Counted from the stretch's first letter, positions 41,076 through 49,719 are shown. The stretch: 50,819 nucleotides of DNA from JAMHZE01 sp964424715 (GCA_964424715.1 CAYRJW010000005.1:1-50819); one strand, 5' to 3'. A program made the numbers and translations. Notes: a model not told the origin generated them from the sequence alone.

Positions 41076-41204
41076 TTTTCCCTCTCCCCTTGCGGGAGAG
41101 GGCAGGGTGAGGGGTTCGTAACGAATTCCCCTCACCAAGATTTACTAAGTTCACTTCGTTCACTAAGTAAATCTGTCCTCTCCCGCAAGGGGGGAGGAAA
41201 AAAA
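41076..41204. repeat. Multi-hairpin palindromic element, copy B (about 130 bp)
   Basis: Same layout as 1488-1617: outer arms TTTTCCCTCTCCCCTTGCGG and CCGCAAGGGGGGAGGAAAA, inner hairpins GTGAGGGG/CCCCTCAC and AGATTTACTAAGT/ACTAAGTAAATCT. Compared with copy A the third stem has T-A changed to A-T on both sides (TTTTC/GAAAA against TTTAC/GTAAA), a compensatory change. It separates miaB from pyrC. Confidence 0.88.
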
Positions 41205-41217
41205 GGAAAGAAAAAAT

Positions 41218-42531
41218 ATGTACGACCTTATAATAAAAAATGGAACCTGCCTAACACCGGAAGGGCGTAAGCTTACGGATGTTGCGGTTAGTGGCGGAAA
41301 GATAGTTGCGCTGGGTGACTTTAAAAATGAGAAGGCTGCGCGTGTTGTGGATGCAGCGGGAAAATTCGTTCTGCCGGGGCTGGTGGATACGCAGGTTCAC
41401 TTCCGTGAGCCTGGGCTGGAATATAAGGAAAATCTGGAAGCGGGAACCAAAGGCGCTGTGCTGGGCGGGATAACCGGGGTTTTTGAGATGCCGAATACTA
41501 ATCCTTCCACCACTACCGTTGAAGCATTGCAGGATAAGCTGGATAGGATGAAGGGCCGGGCATGGTGTAATTACGCGTTCTATATCGGCGGCACACCGGA
41601 TAAGGCAACCAACTGGCATGAGCTTGAAACACTGCCGGGCTGCTGCGGTATAAAGATATTCATGGGCGCTTCCACAGGGAATTTACTGGTTGAGGAAGAT
41701 GCCGCGGTGGAGGCGATATTATCTAAGGCGCAACGCCGTGTTTCTATTCACTCGGAAGATAATTTTATTCTGAAGGACAGGAAAAATATTGCCGATGAAG
41801 GCGCTCACCCAAGGTTCCACCCTATATGGAGAAGCAAGGAATCGGCGGTATCATCTACCAACAGATTATTAAAGATAGCCAGAAAGACAGGCGCAAAGGT
41901 TCATGTTCTGCATATTTCCACCGGTGAGGAAATGGAGATATTAAAGAATAATAAGGATATTGCATCAGTTGAGATACTGGCGAACCATTTAACCTTCTCT
42001 GATGTGGAATATGAAACGCTTGGCACGCGCATACAAATGAACCCACCCATCCGCGATGCCATAACCCGCGAACGCCTGTGGAAAGCCGTGCAAGATGGTG
42101 TGGTGGATGTATTCGGCTCCGACCACGCACCGCATACTCTGGAAGAAAAAGCCAAGCCATACCCCCAAAGCCCAAGCGGAATGCCTGGTGTGCAGACAAT
42201 TGTGCCAACGCTACTTAATCACATAAACGAAGGCCGCATGACGCTGGAAAAACTGGTGGATGGCATGAGCGGCTGCCTGAACCGCCTGTGGGGTGTTAAG
42301 AATAAAGGCGCTATCAAAATTGGGAATGATGCAGATTTTACCATTGTCGATATGGATAAGCAGGTTGTTTACCGCGATGACATGATGGCCAATGTTTCCG
42401 GCTGGACGCCGCTTAACGGGCGCATGTTAAGGGGCGCGCCAACACATACGATAATCGCAGGGAATGTGGTTATGGAGAATGGGGAGTTGAACGAAGGGTT
42501 CAAAGGTGGCGGCAGGGCGTTTGAGTTTTAG
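41218..42531 (+). CDS. pyrC: Dihydroorotase (class I type, QVHFREPG variant)
   Basis: Cyclises N-carbamoyl-aspartate to dihydroorotate. It is 437 residues of the amidohydrolase superfamily. Signatures: LPGLVDTQVHFREPGLEYKE, VFEMPNTNPSTTT, KIFMGASTGN with the Lys that is carboxylated, ILANHLTFSD, and FGSDHAPHTLEEK with the catalytic Asp. The first metal-binding HxH is QxH (DTQVHFREPG); I recall this variant from alphaproteobacterial sequences, so it may be functional with an altered metal site. SD AAAGGAAAG. Its stop overlaps the convergent unknown gene's stop (4-base overlap). Confidence 0.93.
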   Translation: MYDLIIKNGTCLTPEGRKLTDVAVSGGKIVALGDFKNEKAARVVDAAGKFVLPGLVDTQVHFREPGLEYKENLEAGTKGAVLGGITGVFEMPNTNPSTTTVEALQDKLDRMKGRAWCNYAFYIGGTPDKATNWHELETLPGCCGIKIFMGASTGNLLVEEDAAVEAILSKAQRRVSIHSEDNFILKDRKNIADEGAHPRFHPIWRSKESAVSSTNRLLKIARKTGAKVHVLHISTGEEMEILKNNKDIASVEILANHLTFSDVEYETLGTRIQMNPPIRDAITRERLWKAVQDGVVDVFGSDHAPHTLEEKAKPYPQSPSGMPGVQTIVPTLLNHINEGRMTLEKLVDGMSGCLNRLWGVKNKGAIKIGNDADFTIVDMDKQVVYRDDMMANVSGWTPLNGRMLRGAPTHTIIAGNVVMENGELNEGFKGGGRAFEF

Positions 42532-43211
42532 TATTTTTCCATAAATTCAGCATGTCTGATATATTTTGATCTCTTGGCCAAATATTCGCATTTTTCTAAA
42601 TTTATTGGATAATCAATTTCAGGAGCTGCAAATATTTTCTTTATTCCTGCTAACCTATTTTCTGCTCTATCTATACTAGTGCCGGCGTTAATAGGATTTA
42701 ATTTTGTTAAATTTTTATTCTCGTCAATATGTGTGATATCAATGAAGTATATTTTTTTCCCTGATGTTTGTGAAATGCCAGCTAGAGATATAGTAAAAAA
42801 AACATTTATATCTTTTATATCTGATATATCTCTGGTGTTTAAAGGAGAAGCCCCGGGCTTGTAAGCGTGATTTATTTTAGATAAATTATCAAGGTCTTCT
42901 GTCTTCATTCCCCAATAAAGGATGCGAGGATTACCAAAATATTCTTCTGAAATTCTTTTTAGTTTATCTTCAAGGAAAGCAAGGGTTTTTGGTCCTAGAT
43001 TCAATTTGTCTTGATATTTTGCGCAATATCTTAAAATATCTTCCAGATCTATAAAAGGGCCTCCATTTTTATCTTTCCTGAATTTAAGGCTATTCTTAAT
43101 GCTGCCTATATAGTGTTTCTGATTACGCGGTACAGGGTCTTCACAAAACAAAGTGAGCATAATATCAATATCCATGCCAAGAACTTTATTAGCAGGCGAT
43201 TTCTGGTCCAT
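42528..43211 (-). CDS. Hypothetical protein, 227 aa
   Basis: Unrecognised, 227 residues, soluble. N-terminal MDIDIMLTLFCEDPVPRNQK, a central ILRYCAKYQDKLNLGPKTLA helix-rich part, then a beta-rich stretch with KDINVFFTISLAGISQTSGK and KIYFIDITHIDENKN. Strongly AT-rich against pyrC. Upstream, an extended -10-like TGTGCTAATAT and a TTAA-N7-TTAAC box (43263-43277) with the same 10-base spacing between box and -10 as at 24196-24229. No clear SD. The last bases overlap pyrC tail to tail. Confidence 0.65.
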   Translation of the reverse strand: MDQKSPANKVLGMDIDIMLTLFCEDPVPRNQKHYIGSIKNSLKFRKDKNGGPFIDLEDILRYCAKYQDKLNLGPKTLAFLEDKLKRISEEYFGNPRILYWGMKTEDLDNLSKINHAYKPGASPLNTRDISDIKDINVFFTISLAGISQTSGKKIYFIDITHIDENKNLTKLNPINAGTSIDRAENRLAGIKKIFAAPEIDYPINLEKCEYLAKRSKYIRHAEFMEKY

Positions 43212-43245
43212 AAAATACCATAGTTTATTAAAATATCGTTTACTT

Positions 43246-43278
43246 ATATTAGCACAAAATAGTTAAGAAATTGTTAAT
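43246..43278 (-). promoter_or_regulatory. CtrA-type box plus extended -10 of the 227-aa gene
   Basis: The minus strand reads TTAACAATTTCTTAAC, ten bases, then TAATAT within TGTGCTAATAT, 34 bases before the ATG. It lies in the gap after panB. Confidence 0.45.
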
Positions 43279-43287
43279 GAAATGATA

Positions 43288-44085
43288 TTAATAAGTATTA
43301 TTTTTCTCAGGGAATTTGCGTGAACGCACATCGGAGCTATATGAATTTGCCGCTTTTTCAATGACTTCCCTTACATTACCGAATTTCTTTACGAATTTTG
43401 GTGTCTTATCGAAGAAGCCCACCATATCCTCAAAAACGAGTACCTGGCCATCGCATTTTTCGCTGGCGCCGATGCCGATCACGGGAATCTTAACGGCTTT
43501 GCAGGTCTCTTCGGCGACATCTTTGGTTACGGATTCCAGAACGAAGGAGAAGGCGCCGGCTTTTTCTATTGCGTAGGCATCATCCAGCACTTTAACTTTG
43601 GAGTCTTCGGTCTTGCCCTGTACGGCGAAGCCGCCATAGATGTTGTGGTATTGGGGTTTCATGCCGATATGGCCCATGACCGGGATGCCGAGATCGGTGA
43701 GGTGTTTTATTATGTGGGCTATTTCGATGCCGCCTTCAAGTTTTACCGCTTGTGCGCCGGTTTCGGCTAGTACGCGGGCGCAGTTCTCGTAGGCTTGTTC
43801 CTTGCTTTTCTGGTAGCTGCCGAAGGGCATATCGATAACTATAAGGGCCTTGTGGCTGCCTTTAACTACGGCCTTGCCGTGCTGTATCATGAGTTCAACG
43901 GTGACGGGAAGGGTGCTTTCATAGCCGTATAGCACCATGCCTAAGCTGTCGCCGACCAGTAGCAGGTCGCAATATTCATCTAATAGCTGGGCTTGGGGAT
44001 AAGTATAGGAGGTAAGGCAAACCACGGGTTCGCCTTTGCTTTTAAGGGCAACTATATCGTTGATGGATTTTCTTTTTATTTGCAT
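43288..44085 (-). CDS. panB: 3-methyl-2-oxobutanoate hydroxymethyltransferase
   Basis: First step of pantothenate synthesis: ketoisovalerate plus methylene-THF gives ketopantoate. It is 265 residues from ATG 44085 (MQIKRKSINDIVALK); a GTG at 44097 would add four. Signatures: VVCLTSYTYPQAQLLDEYCD, LLVGDSLGMVLYGYESTLPV with the Mg-binding Asp, VKLEGGIEI and MGHIGMKPQ, IGIGASEKCDGQVLV. No panC or panD nearby. Downstream of rpmB on the same strand, 39 bases from its stop. Confidence 0.96.
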   Translation of the reverse strand: MQIKRKSINDIVALKSKGEPVVCLTSYTYPQAQLLDEYCDLLLVGDSLGMVLYGYESTLPVTVELMIQHGKAVVKGSHKALIVIDMPFGSYQKSKEQAYENCARVLAETGAQAVKLEGGIEIAHIIKHLTDLGIPVMGHIGMKPQYHNIYGGFAVQGKTEDSKVKVLDDAYAIEKAGAFSFVLESVTKDVAEETCKAVKIPVIGIGASEKCDGQVLVFEDMVGFFDKTPKFVKKFGNVREVIEKAANSYSSDVRSRKFPEKNNTY

Positions 44086-44124
44086 ATCGCTGGCCACTAA
44101 TTAACTGGCCAATTGCCACAAAAA

Positions 44125-44409
44125 TTAAGCAGCTTTAGCGTCTTTGATCTTCTTTTTGATCGCTACTGCTTCTTCAGAAAGTTTTCTGTTGGAAGTAGTA
44201 AGAAGATATTCATCAAGGCCGCCATTATGTTCGATAGAACGAAGGGTGGAAACCGCTATTTTAAGGCTGATGGTCTTTTTCAGAGCTTCGCTGAACAGGG
44301 AATAGTTCTGAAGATTCACCTTGAAAGAGCGTTTTGTTTTGATGTTGGAGTGGGAAACTTTATTACCAACTCTCATACGTTTTTTAGTCAATGAGCATCT
44401 AGCGGACAT
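44125..44409 (-). CDS. rpmB: 50S ribosomal protein L28
   Basis: L28, 94 residues. Signatures: MSARCSLTKKRMRVGNKVSH, SNIKTKRSFKVNLQNYSLFS, and a C-terminal basic helix (LSEEAVAIKKKIKDAKAA). SD AGGTAATAAAA-ATG. It lacks the CxxC zinc pair of some L28 forms. Stand-alone here, as in many alphaproteobacteria; panB follows. Confidence 0.96.
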   Translation of the reverse strand: MSARCSLTKKRMRVGNKVSHSNIKTKRSFKVNLQNYSLFSEALKKTISLKIAVSTLRSIEHNGGLDEYLLTTSNRKLSEEAVAIKKKIKDAKAA

Positions 44410-44484
44410 TTTTATTACCTATGTAATTTCGTTGAGGGCGCAGAATAGGGATTTTGGTACTTATGTCAAGTGATTAATAGGTAA

Positions 44485-44517
44485 TTAAGGTTCCTTTAAG
44501 AAGGTAGAGGTTATAAT
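44485..44517 (+). promoter_or_regulatory. TTAA-N7-TTAA box and -10 before the repeat protein
   Basis: TTAAGGTTCCTTTAAG, then TATAAT (44512-44517) after 12 bases. Similar spacing to the boxes at 24196-24229 and 43246-43278, but the box lacks the final C of the CtrA consensus. A second TATAAT lies 8 bases on. Confidence 0.4.
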
Positions 44518-44585
44518 ACTATAATATATTGATTATTTTCGATATTCGGCTTAAAATAAGCAAATTTTTAAATGGGGGAAGCAAT

Positions 44586-47117
44586 TTGAAAAAATTAGCG
44601 GAGCAGGGGGTTGTTTTAGATGAGAATGGAAGGATAAGCGGTGGTTCTATTGGCTGGTTAAAAGTCGATACCAGAAATTTTACTGAAATAATAAGGGACT
44701 GGCAACTATCCCTAAAAACCGTTGATGCAAAGAGTTTTTTAGAAAAAAACTATCTTGGGAATGTTATAACACCACAGGATCTTGAGGCATTATTCTCTCA
44801 TGACCCATCCGCGCAGAAAGTGCTGGGTAAAGAGCTTATCCGTTTTCTAAGTGCATTAGTTCCGCCGGAAATTTGCGGAATAAGAATGTTCTGTAACAGG
44901 GGTATAAAAGACCTTTCAAATATTGCTGATGATAAAAAAATTATACAAGCTGATAAATCAAAGCTTGCAGATTCGATCTTAGAGAGGTTGGATATAATTT
45001 TTAACGAAAGATCTATAAGGCCTGGTATAAATCCCCAAAATAAGGCCAGGATACAGGATATTAAATATAAGGACTTTCTGGAAGATTTTTCTGAGATAGT
45101 TGATAAGTGGCTGGAATCTATTGGCAGAAGCGATGTTAACATAGATTTTGATGTTTTGGTAAAGCATACTCAGGAAACTTTAGGGATCACCCAAAAACAA
45201 TTCATGGGGGTAGAAAAACTTAGCCCTGAAAAGGCCAAAAAATCTGCAGAATTATTTGCGGACATATTCAGGCCAAAAAATACAGAAGATACTGCAGATA
45301 TAGATAATTATAATAAGATCTATGAATTGGCCTTTTCATTCTGGGATGAGAAGAGCTCTTATGAAAAAAGATCTGAAGACAAATATAATGCATTTGGCAC
45401 AGCCCTTAAATTTCTGAGGATATCAAAGGGTAAAAGCAGATATTCTTTTGAAGATGTACACGAAAGAACTATTGCACTTCAGGAGCGTGGAATAACAAGC
45501 ATGAAGATAGATACCATGAACAGGGTCTTTACCGGATTTAAGTTCTTCATGGAAAAATCTGGAGAGGATGAGAGTGAATTTGATAAAATAACTAAATTCC
45601 TGAAAAAGGTCTTTCCTGAGTATTCCATAGGAGTTGGCTCTCATACCAAAGATGGTATGGTGGTACTTAGGGCTTTGCAGCAGCAAAATTTGTCAGAAGG
45701 TCTGGAGCTTTTAAAAAAAGAAAGTGGTAAGAACATTTTTGGCAATGCGCTTAGATTTATAAGGATATATAAAAATAAGAGTACCACTTCTTTCGAAGGG
45801 CTGGGAGAGGGGGCAATAGATTCTTCCAATATTTCTGCGGCGGAAGCAGGAAGGGAAAGGCCTTATCTGGAAACGTTGAATAAGATGGTTGCAGGATATA
45901 ACTTATCTCATAAAAGATCCGATGAAAAAGAAGAAAGCGAATTTGATCTGATCACTAATTTCATGAAAGAGATATTACCGTATTATAAAAAGAAGGTAGG
46001 TTATAATACCAAGGAAACTATTGTAATATTGCGTGCCTTGCAGCAAAATAGCATGGAGAACGGGCTAAAACTATTAAGTCTGGAAAGCGAAAAAAATATT
46101 TTAGGAAATACATTAAAATATATAAGGATATACAAAAATAAAACATTGCATGATTTTTCAGAGGTAGAAGCTTCAAATTTAGCCAGAATAGAATTGGGAA
46201 ACCGAACTCCAGGAGTTGAGCTATTAAATGCGATCTTTAATGGTTTTGATCTGAAAAAGGGATTGCGTGGTGAAGAAGTGGTTTGCCAATTTGATATTGT
46301 AACGAATTTTCTGAAAGATCAATTGCCGCATTTTTCAAAAGGTGTAACAGGTAATACAAAAGAAGAAGTAATAATACTAAGAGCGTTGCAGCAAAAGGAT
46401 CTGAAGGAGGGATTGGAGATAATAGGTAATGAAAGCCATGTTAATGTGGTGGGTAATACGGTAAAATTTATCAGGATTTTCAAGGAAAAGCTAAATAATA
46501 AGGGTGTGGGCGATGTATCCCAGTCATCAGTTTCACAAAAGGAGCTGGGGACAGCGAACTATTCGGCGAAAAGTTTCAGCCAGTTTTTATTATCTATAGG
46601 GTTATCCAAGGATAGGCTTAATAACAAAGAGAGTGAATTTGACATAGTTACCGATTTTTTAAAGAATATACTCTCTGCGCAGATAAAAGGGTTTTCAAAA
46701 GAAGAGTTGATAATATCGCTTGCTTTGAATGAGCGGGATCTTAAGGGCGGACTTGATATGCTCGCCTCGGAGATCGAACATAATATTCTGGGAAACACAT
46801 TAAAATTCGTGAGATTATATAAAGATATAGGGACAGCACAGTTTGACTCACTAAAATATAAAGATATTTCGGCGAAAGAATCGGGAAGGGAAAACCCCTC
46901 AGTTAATTTTTTAAATAGTTATTTTGAAGGGCTTAATCTTGAGAGAGATGAATCAAAGATTGTTATGGCGCATATGGATGAGCATATATTGATATTGCAG
47001 CCAAAAACCAAAATTACTTATGAAAAAAGGGATAAGGTTGATCTTTATGTTGAAGGAACCTGGCAAAGCTTTCTTGAGAACAGTCAATTAAGTAAAAATA
47101 ATAAAAATCTTTTTTAA
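44586..47117 (+). CDS. Large protein with five tandem XRE-like repeats (about 843 aa)
   Basis: Unrecognised. Start TTG 44586 (MKKLAEQGVVLDENGRISGG) is chosen for its GGGGGAAG SD; an in-frame TTG at 44529 is the alternative (862 aa). Residues 1-265 are unique and helical. From 268, 383, 504, 620 and 733 the same unit recurs (113-121 residues). It begins N-x-x-G-N-x-L-K-F-I-R-I-Y-K-N-K, then a segment like the DNA-recognition half of XRE helix-turn-helix domains (LARIELGNRTPGVELLNAIF; ISAAEAGRERPYLETLNKMV), then ESEFDxxTxFLK, then TKExxxILRALQQ and a leucine-rich helix. The fifth unit is truncated and followed by a unique tail. AT-rich; converges on pyrD. Confidence 0.8.
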   Translation: MKKLAEQGVVLDENGRISGGSIGWLKVDTRNFTEIIRDWQLSLKTVDAKSFLEKNYLGNVITPQDLEALFSHDPSAQKVLGKELIRFLSALVPPEICGIRMFCNRGIKDLSNIADDKKIIQADKSKLADSILERLDIIFNERSIRPGINPQNKARIQDIKYKDFLEDFSEIVDKWLESIGRSDVNIDFDVLVKHTQETLGITQKQFMGVEKLSPEKAKKSAELFADIFRPKNTEDTADIDNYNKIYELAFSFWDEKSSYEKRSEDKYNAFGTALKFLRISKGKSRYSFEDVHERTIALQERGITSMKIDTMNRVFTGFKFFMEKSGEDESEFDKITKFLKKVFPEYSIGVGSHTKDGMVVLRALQQQNLSEGLELLKKESGKNIFGNALRFIRIYKNKSTTSFEGLGEGAIDSSNISAAEAGRERPYLETLNKMVAGYNLSHKRSDEKEESEFDLITNFMKEILPYYKKKVGYNTKETIVILRALQQNSMENGLKLLSLESEKNILGNTLKYIRIYKNKTLHDFSEVEASNLARIELGNRTPGVELLNAIFNGFDLKKGLRGEEVVCQFDIVTNFLKDQLPHFSKGVTGNTKEEVIILRALQQKDLKEGLEIIGNESHVNVVGNTVKFIRIFKEKLNNKGVGDVSQSSVSQKELGTANYSAKSFSQFLLSIGLSKDRLNNKESEFDIVTDFLKNILSAQIKGFSKEELIISLALNERDLKGGLDMLASEIEHNILGNTLKFVRLYKDIGTAQFDSLKYKDISAKESGRENPSVNFLNSYFEGLNLERDESKIVMAHMDEHILILQPKTKITYEKRDKVDLYVEGTWQSFLENSQLSKNNKNLF

Positions 47118-47127
47118 ATAACGGAAG

Positions 47128-48213
47128 CTACTTAACATCTACCCCAACCGCTTCACTGATATTGTTGAAACCATCGCGTTTCAGCAGTTCCACTAGGCCT
47201 TTGTTTATCTGGTTGGTAAGGCCAAACCCTTGATAAATAAAGGCGGAATATACTTGTATCAGGCTGGCGCCGCGGCGGATCTTTTCGTAGGCTTGCTCGG
47301 CATTGGTGATGCCGCCGACACCGATGATGGGAACTTTGCCTTCGGAATAGCGGTAGAAATTTTCGAGCGTGTCGGTAGAGAGTTTGAATAATGGTTTGCC
47401 GCTGATGCCACCGGTATGTTTCTTTTCGGCAAAGCCTTCCTTGCCGATAAGGCTTTTTTTGATGGAGGTATTGCTTATCACAACGCCGTTTATCTTCTTT
47501 TTTACCAGAACTCTGGCTATCTCGCGGAGGTTCTCATCGTTCTCGTCGGGGGATATTTTTATGAGAAGGGGCAGGCGGCCTTTGTATTTTGTGCGAATCT
47601 CAAGCTTGCGGCGTTTTATTTCGGTGAGGAAAAGTTCCAGCTGGGCGGCTTTTTGCAGGTCGCGCAGGCCGGGGGTGTTGGGGGAGGAGATGTTTATCAC
47701 CACATAATCGCAAAGGCCATAGACCTTTTCAAGGCAGATGATGAAATCATTGGCATCGTTGGGGGTATCTTTATTTTTGCCGATATTGGCGCCTACCATC
47801 AACTCTTTTTTGCTGAAACCGGCATATTTCCACTGGCGCAGGCGTTGAGAGTAAAGCTCTATGCCGTGATTGTTGAAGCCCATTCGGTTGATGATGGCCT
47901 CTTTATCCTTCAGGCGGAAAAGTCTTGGTTTAGGGTTACCTTTCTGCGGGATGGGGGTTACGGTGCCCACCTCGACAAAGCCGAAATTCTGTTTCGCAAG
48001 GCCGGGGATACATTCGGCGTTCTTGTCGAATCCGGCGGCCATGCCTACGGGATTCTGGAATTCCAGTCCGAAAACCTTTGAAACCAGCATTTTATTTCTG
48101 TATATATCCTGCTCAGGAAGGATCTTTTTTGATAATGCCCAGATAGCAAGGTTATGCCCCGTTTCCGGCGGAAGCATAAAAAGCAGCGGGCGAATTATTT
48201 TATAATAACTCAT
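47128..48213 (-). CDS. pyrD: Dihydroorotate dehydrogenase (class 2, quinone-linked)
   Basis: Oxidises dihydroorotate to orotate with FMN and passes electrons to quinone at the inner membrane. It is 361 residues from MSYYKIIRPLLFMLPPETGH; an in-frame ATG 111 bases upstream lies inside tsaC and is rejected. The N-terminal helix typical of class 2 is present. Signatures: NPVGMAAGFDKNAECI, VVINISSPNTPGLRDLQ with the catalytic Ser, LIKISPDE, VISNTSIKKS, and IIGVGGITNAEQAYEKIRRG. Its ATG overlaps the divergent tsaC ATG (CATG). Confidence 0.96.
   Translation of the reverse strand: MSYYKIIRPLLFMLPPETGHNLAIWALSKKILPEQDIYRNKMLVSKVFGLEFQNPVGMAAGFDKNAECIPGLAKQNFGFVEVGTVTPIPQKGNPKPRLFRLKDKEAIINRMGFNNHGIELYSQRLRQWKYAGFSKKELMVGANIGKNKDTPNDANDFIICLEKVYGLCDYVVINISSPNTPGLRDLQKAAQLELFLTEIKRRKLEIRTKYKGRLPLLIKISPDENDENLREIARVLVKKKINGVVISNTSIKKSLIGKEGFAEKKHTGGISGKPLFKLSTDTLENFYRYSEGKVPIIGVGGITNAEQAYEKIRRGASLIQVYSAFIYQGFGLTNQINKGLVELLKRDGFNNISEAVGVDVK
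48201..48206 (+). promoter_or_regulatory. -10 box for leaderless tsaC
   Basis: TATAAT with only AACTC between it and the ATG. It lies inside the first codons upstream region shared with pyrD. No SD and no good -35 are seen. Confidence 0.45.
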
Positions 48214-48787
48214 GGCAGACACGGTTATAAAAGCGGTTGAAACACTTAAAAACGGCGGAGTAATACTCCTTCCGACAGAAACTGTATATGGAATTGCCGC
48301 TGATGCAAGAAATAAATCAGCCATCGAAAAAATTTATGAGATCAAGGGCCGTGACCTCACAAAGCCCCTACAAGTAATGGTTGCAACGCTTGAGGAAGCG
48401 GAAAAGATAGCCGTTTTTAATGATGAGGCAAGGGCGCTGGCAAAGAAGTTCTGGCCGGGAGCGCTGACCATTATCCTGAAGCTGAAACAAGGCAGTTTAC
48501 CCAATAATTTCAATAAGCTGAATGATACAATAGGGATAAGGATACCCAATCATGAGATCGCGCTTGAGATATTAAGGGAATTTAATGCACCACTGGCGGC
48601 AAGCAGCGCGAATATTTCTGGTGACACCGATAATGTGAGTTTCGCGGAAGCCAAGGGCTCGCTTGGTGAGGGGCCTGATTTCTTTGTAGATGGCGGGGGA
48701 AGTGTTATCGGTATCTCTTCAACGGTGGTAGATATGACCGATGGGAAGAACCCTAAGATATTACGGCAGGGTAGCGTTGATATCTAG
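48212..48787 (+). CDS. tsaC: Threonylcarbamoyl-AMP synthase (TsaC/YrdC type)
   Basis: Makes threonylcarbamoyl-AMP for t6A37 of ANN-reading tRNAs. It is 191 residues, the short form without the Sua5 C-terminal domain. Signatures: GGVILLPTETVYGIAADARN, KIYEIKGRDLTKPLQVMV, WPGALTIILK, IGIRIPNHEIA, and APLAASSANISG. TATAAT at 48201-48206 puts the transcription start at the ATG, so the mRNA is probably leaderless. The ATG shares bases with that of divergent pyrD. Its stop TAG overlaps the convergent CDF gene stop within CTAG. Confidence 0.95.
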   Translation: MADTVIKAVETLKNGGVILLPTETVYGIAADARNKSAIEKIYEIKGRDLTKPLQVMVATLEEAEKIAVFNDEARALAKKFWPGALTIILKLKQGSLPNNFNKLNDTIGIRIPNHEIALEILREFNAPLAASSANISGDTDNVSFAEAKGSLGEGPDFFVDGGGSVIGISSTVVDMTDGKNPKILRQGSVDI

Positions 48788-49650
48788 TCCCGCTCCGGGT
48801 CAAAATGTATGATCACCTCGGAATTCGGATATTCTCTCATTATCGCGTGCATCACTTCATCGGAGATGTCGTGGGCCTGGCGGAGAGTTAATTCGCCATC
48901 CAGTTCGAGGTCGAACTGGATGAATATTTTGGTGCCGGAGGAGCGGGTCTTTAGCTGGTGGAAGCCGTTATGGTTTTTGTTGGCGGTTATTATATCGATT
49001 ATTTTGTTTTTATCTTTTTCGTCTATTTCCTTGTTCATCAGATTATCGAAGGCGCGCTTGCCTATTTTATAGGCAGTGGCGGAGATATAGGCGGCGATGA
49101 TTATCGCAAGCAGCGGATCGATAAAGCTCAGGGCGGAATTTCTGGTGATGAATAATGAGATTATTATAAGGATGCCGGAAAGGATATCGCTGACATAATG
49201 TACGGAGTCAGATTCAACCACGATGGATTTTGTTCTGGCGACAACTATCTTCTGGTAGGTGACCAATGCTATTGTTATCAGTACGGAGAATATCATTACA
49301 TTAATGCCAAGATCATTCCGCATTACTTCAGTTGGGCGGTAGAATCTTTGCAGGCCTTCATACAGGATGAAGAAGCCGGAGCCGGAGATGAATGCCGCTT
49401 GCAGCAGGCCGACGATATCTTCGATGGAATCATGGCCGTAAGGGTGGTCTTCATCTGCGGGTTTGAGGGCGTAGCCGATGGCGAGCAGGTTTATTACGGA
49501 GGTTGCGACATCCAGCGAGGAATCTATCAGGGAGGAGAATATACTTAAGGAGTCGGTCTGTATCCAGGCGTAAAGTTTCAGCAGCACCAGAAGGCTTGCT
49601 GTAGTGATGGCGAAGATGCCGGCGTTTATGTTCAGTTTTGATCTTTCCAT
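48784..49650 (-). CDS. Cation diffusion facilitator family transporter (FieF-like)
   Basis: Proton-coupled exporter of Zn2+, Fe2+ or similar divalent cations, 288 residues. Six membrane segments and a cytosolic C-terminal domain. The metal-site motifs are seen: SSLIDSSLDVATSVINL (DxxxD of TM2), DEDHPYGHDSIEDI (the HP-x-GH signature), and SDSVHYVSDILSGI (HxxxD of TM5). The C-terminal part includes FIQFDLELDGELTLRQAHDI and a final VIIHFDPERD. Metal specificity cannot be decided. Stop codons overlap tsaC tail to tail. Confidence 0.93.
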   Translation of the reverse strand: MERSKLNINAGIFAITTASLLVLLKLYAWIQTDSLSIFSSLIDSSLDVATSVINLLAIGYALKPADEDHPYGHDSIEDIVGLLQAAFISGSGFFILYEGLQRFYRPTEVMRNDLGINVMIFSVLITIALVTYQKIVVARTKSIVVESDSVHYVSDILSGILIIISLFITRNSALSFIDPLLAIIIAAYISATAYKIGKRAFDNLMNKEIDEKDKNKIIDIITANKNHNGFHQLKTRSSGTKIFIQFDLELDGELTLRQAHDISDEVMHAIMREYPNSEVIIHFDPERD

Positions 49651-49669
49651 ATATTATTCTCTTTTTAAT

Positions 49670-49706
49670 TTACTTCCCCCTCGCCCCTTGGGGGGGAGGG
49701 AAGTAA
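49670..49706. repeat. Short palindrome before the CDF gene
   Basis: TTACTTCCCCCTCG...GGAGGGAAGTAA forms a hairpin around CCCCTTGGGG. The CCCCTTG words recall the 130-bp element; possibly a short relative. It lies between the peptidase gene end and the CDF gene start. Confidence 0.5.
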
Positions 49707-49719
49707 TTCTGGATAGTTT

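Noticed and set aside
40938..41163. Minus-strand frames over the end of miaB
   Set aside because: Translated from the 130-bp palindromic element and antisense to miaB.
47416..48081. 221-codon plus-strand frame
   Set aside because: Fully antisense to pyrD, whose product has all family motifs; a codon-bias shadow.
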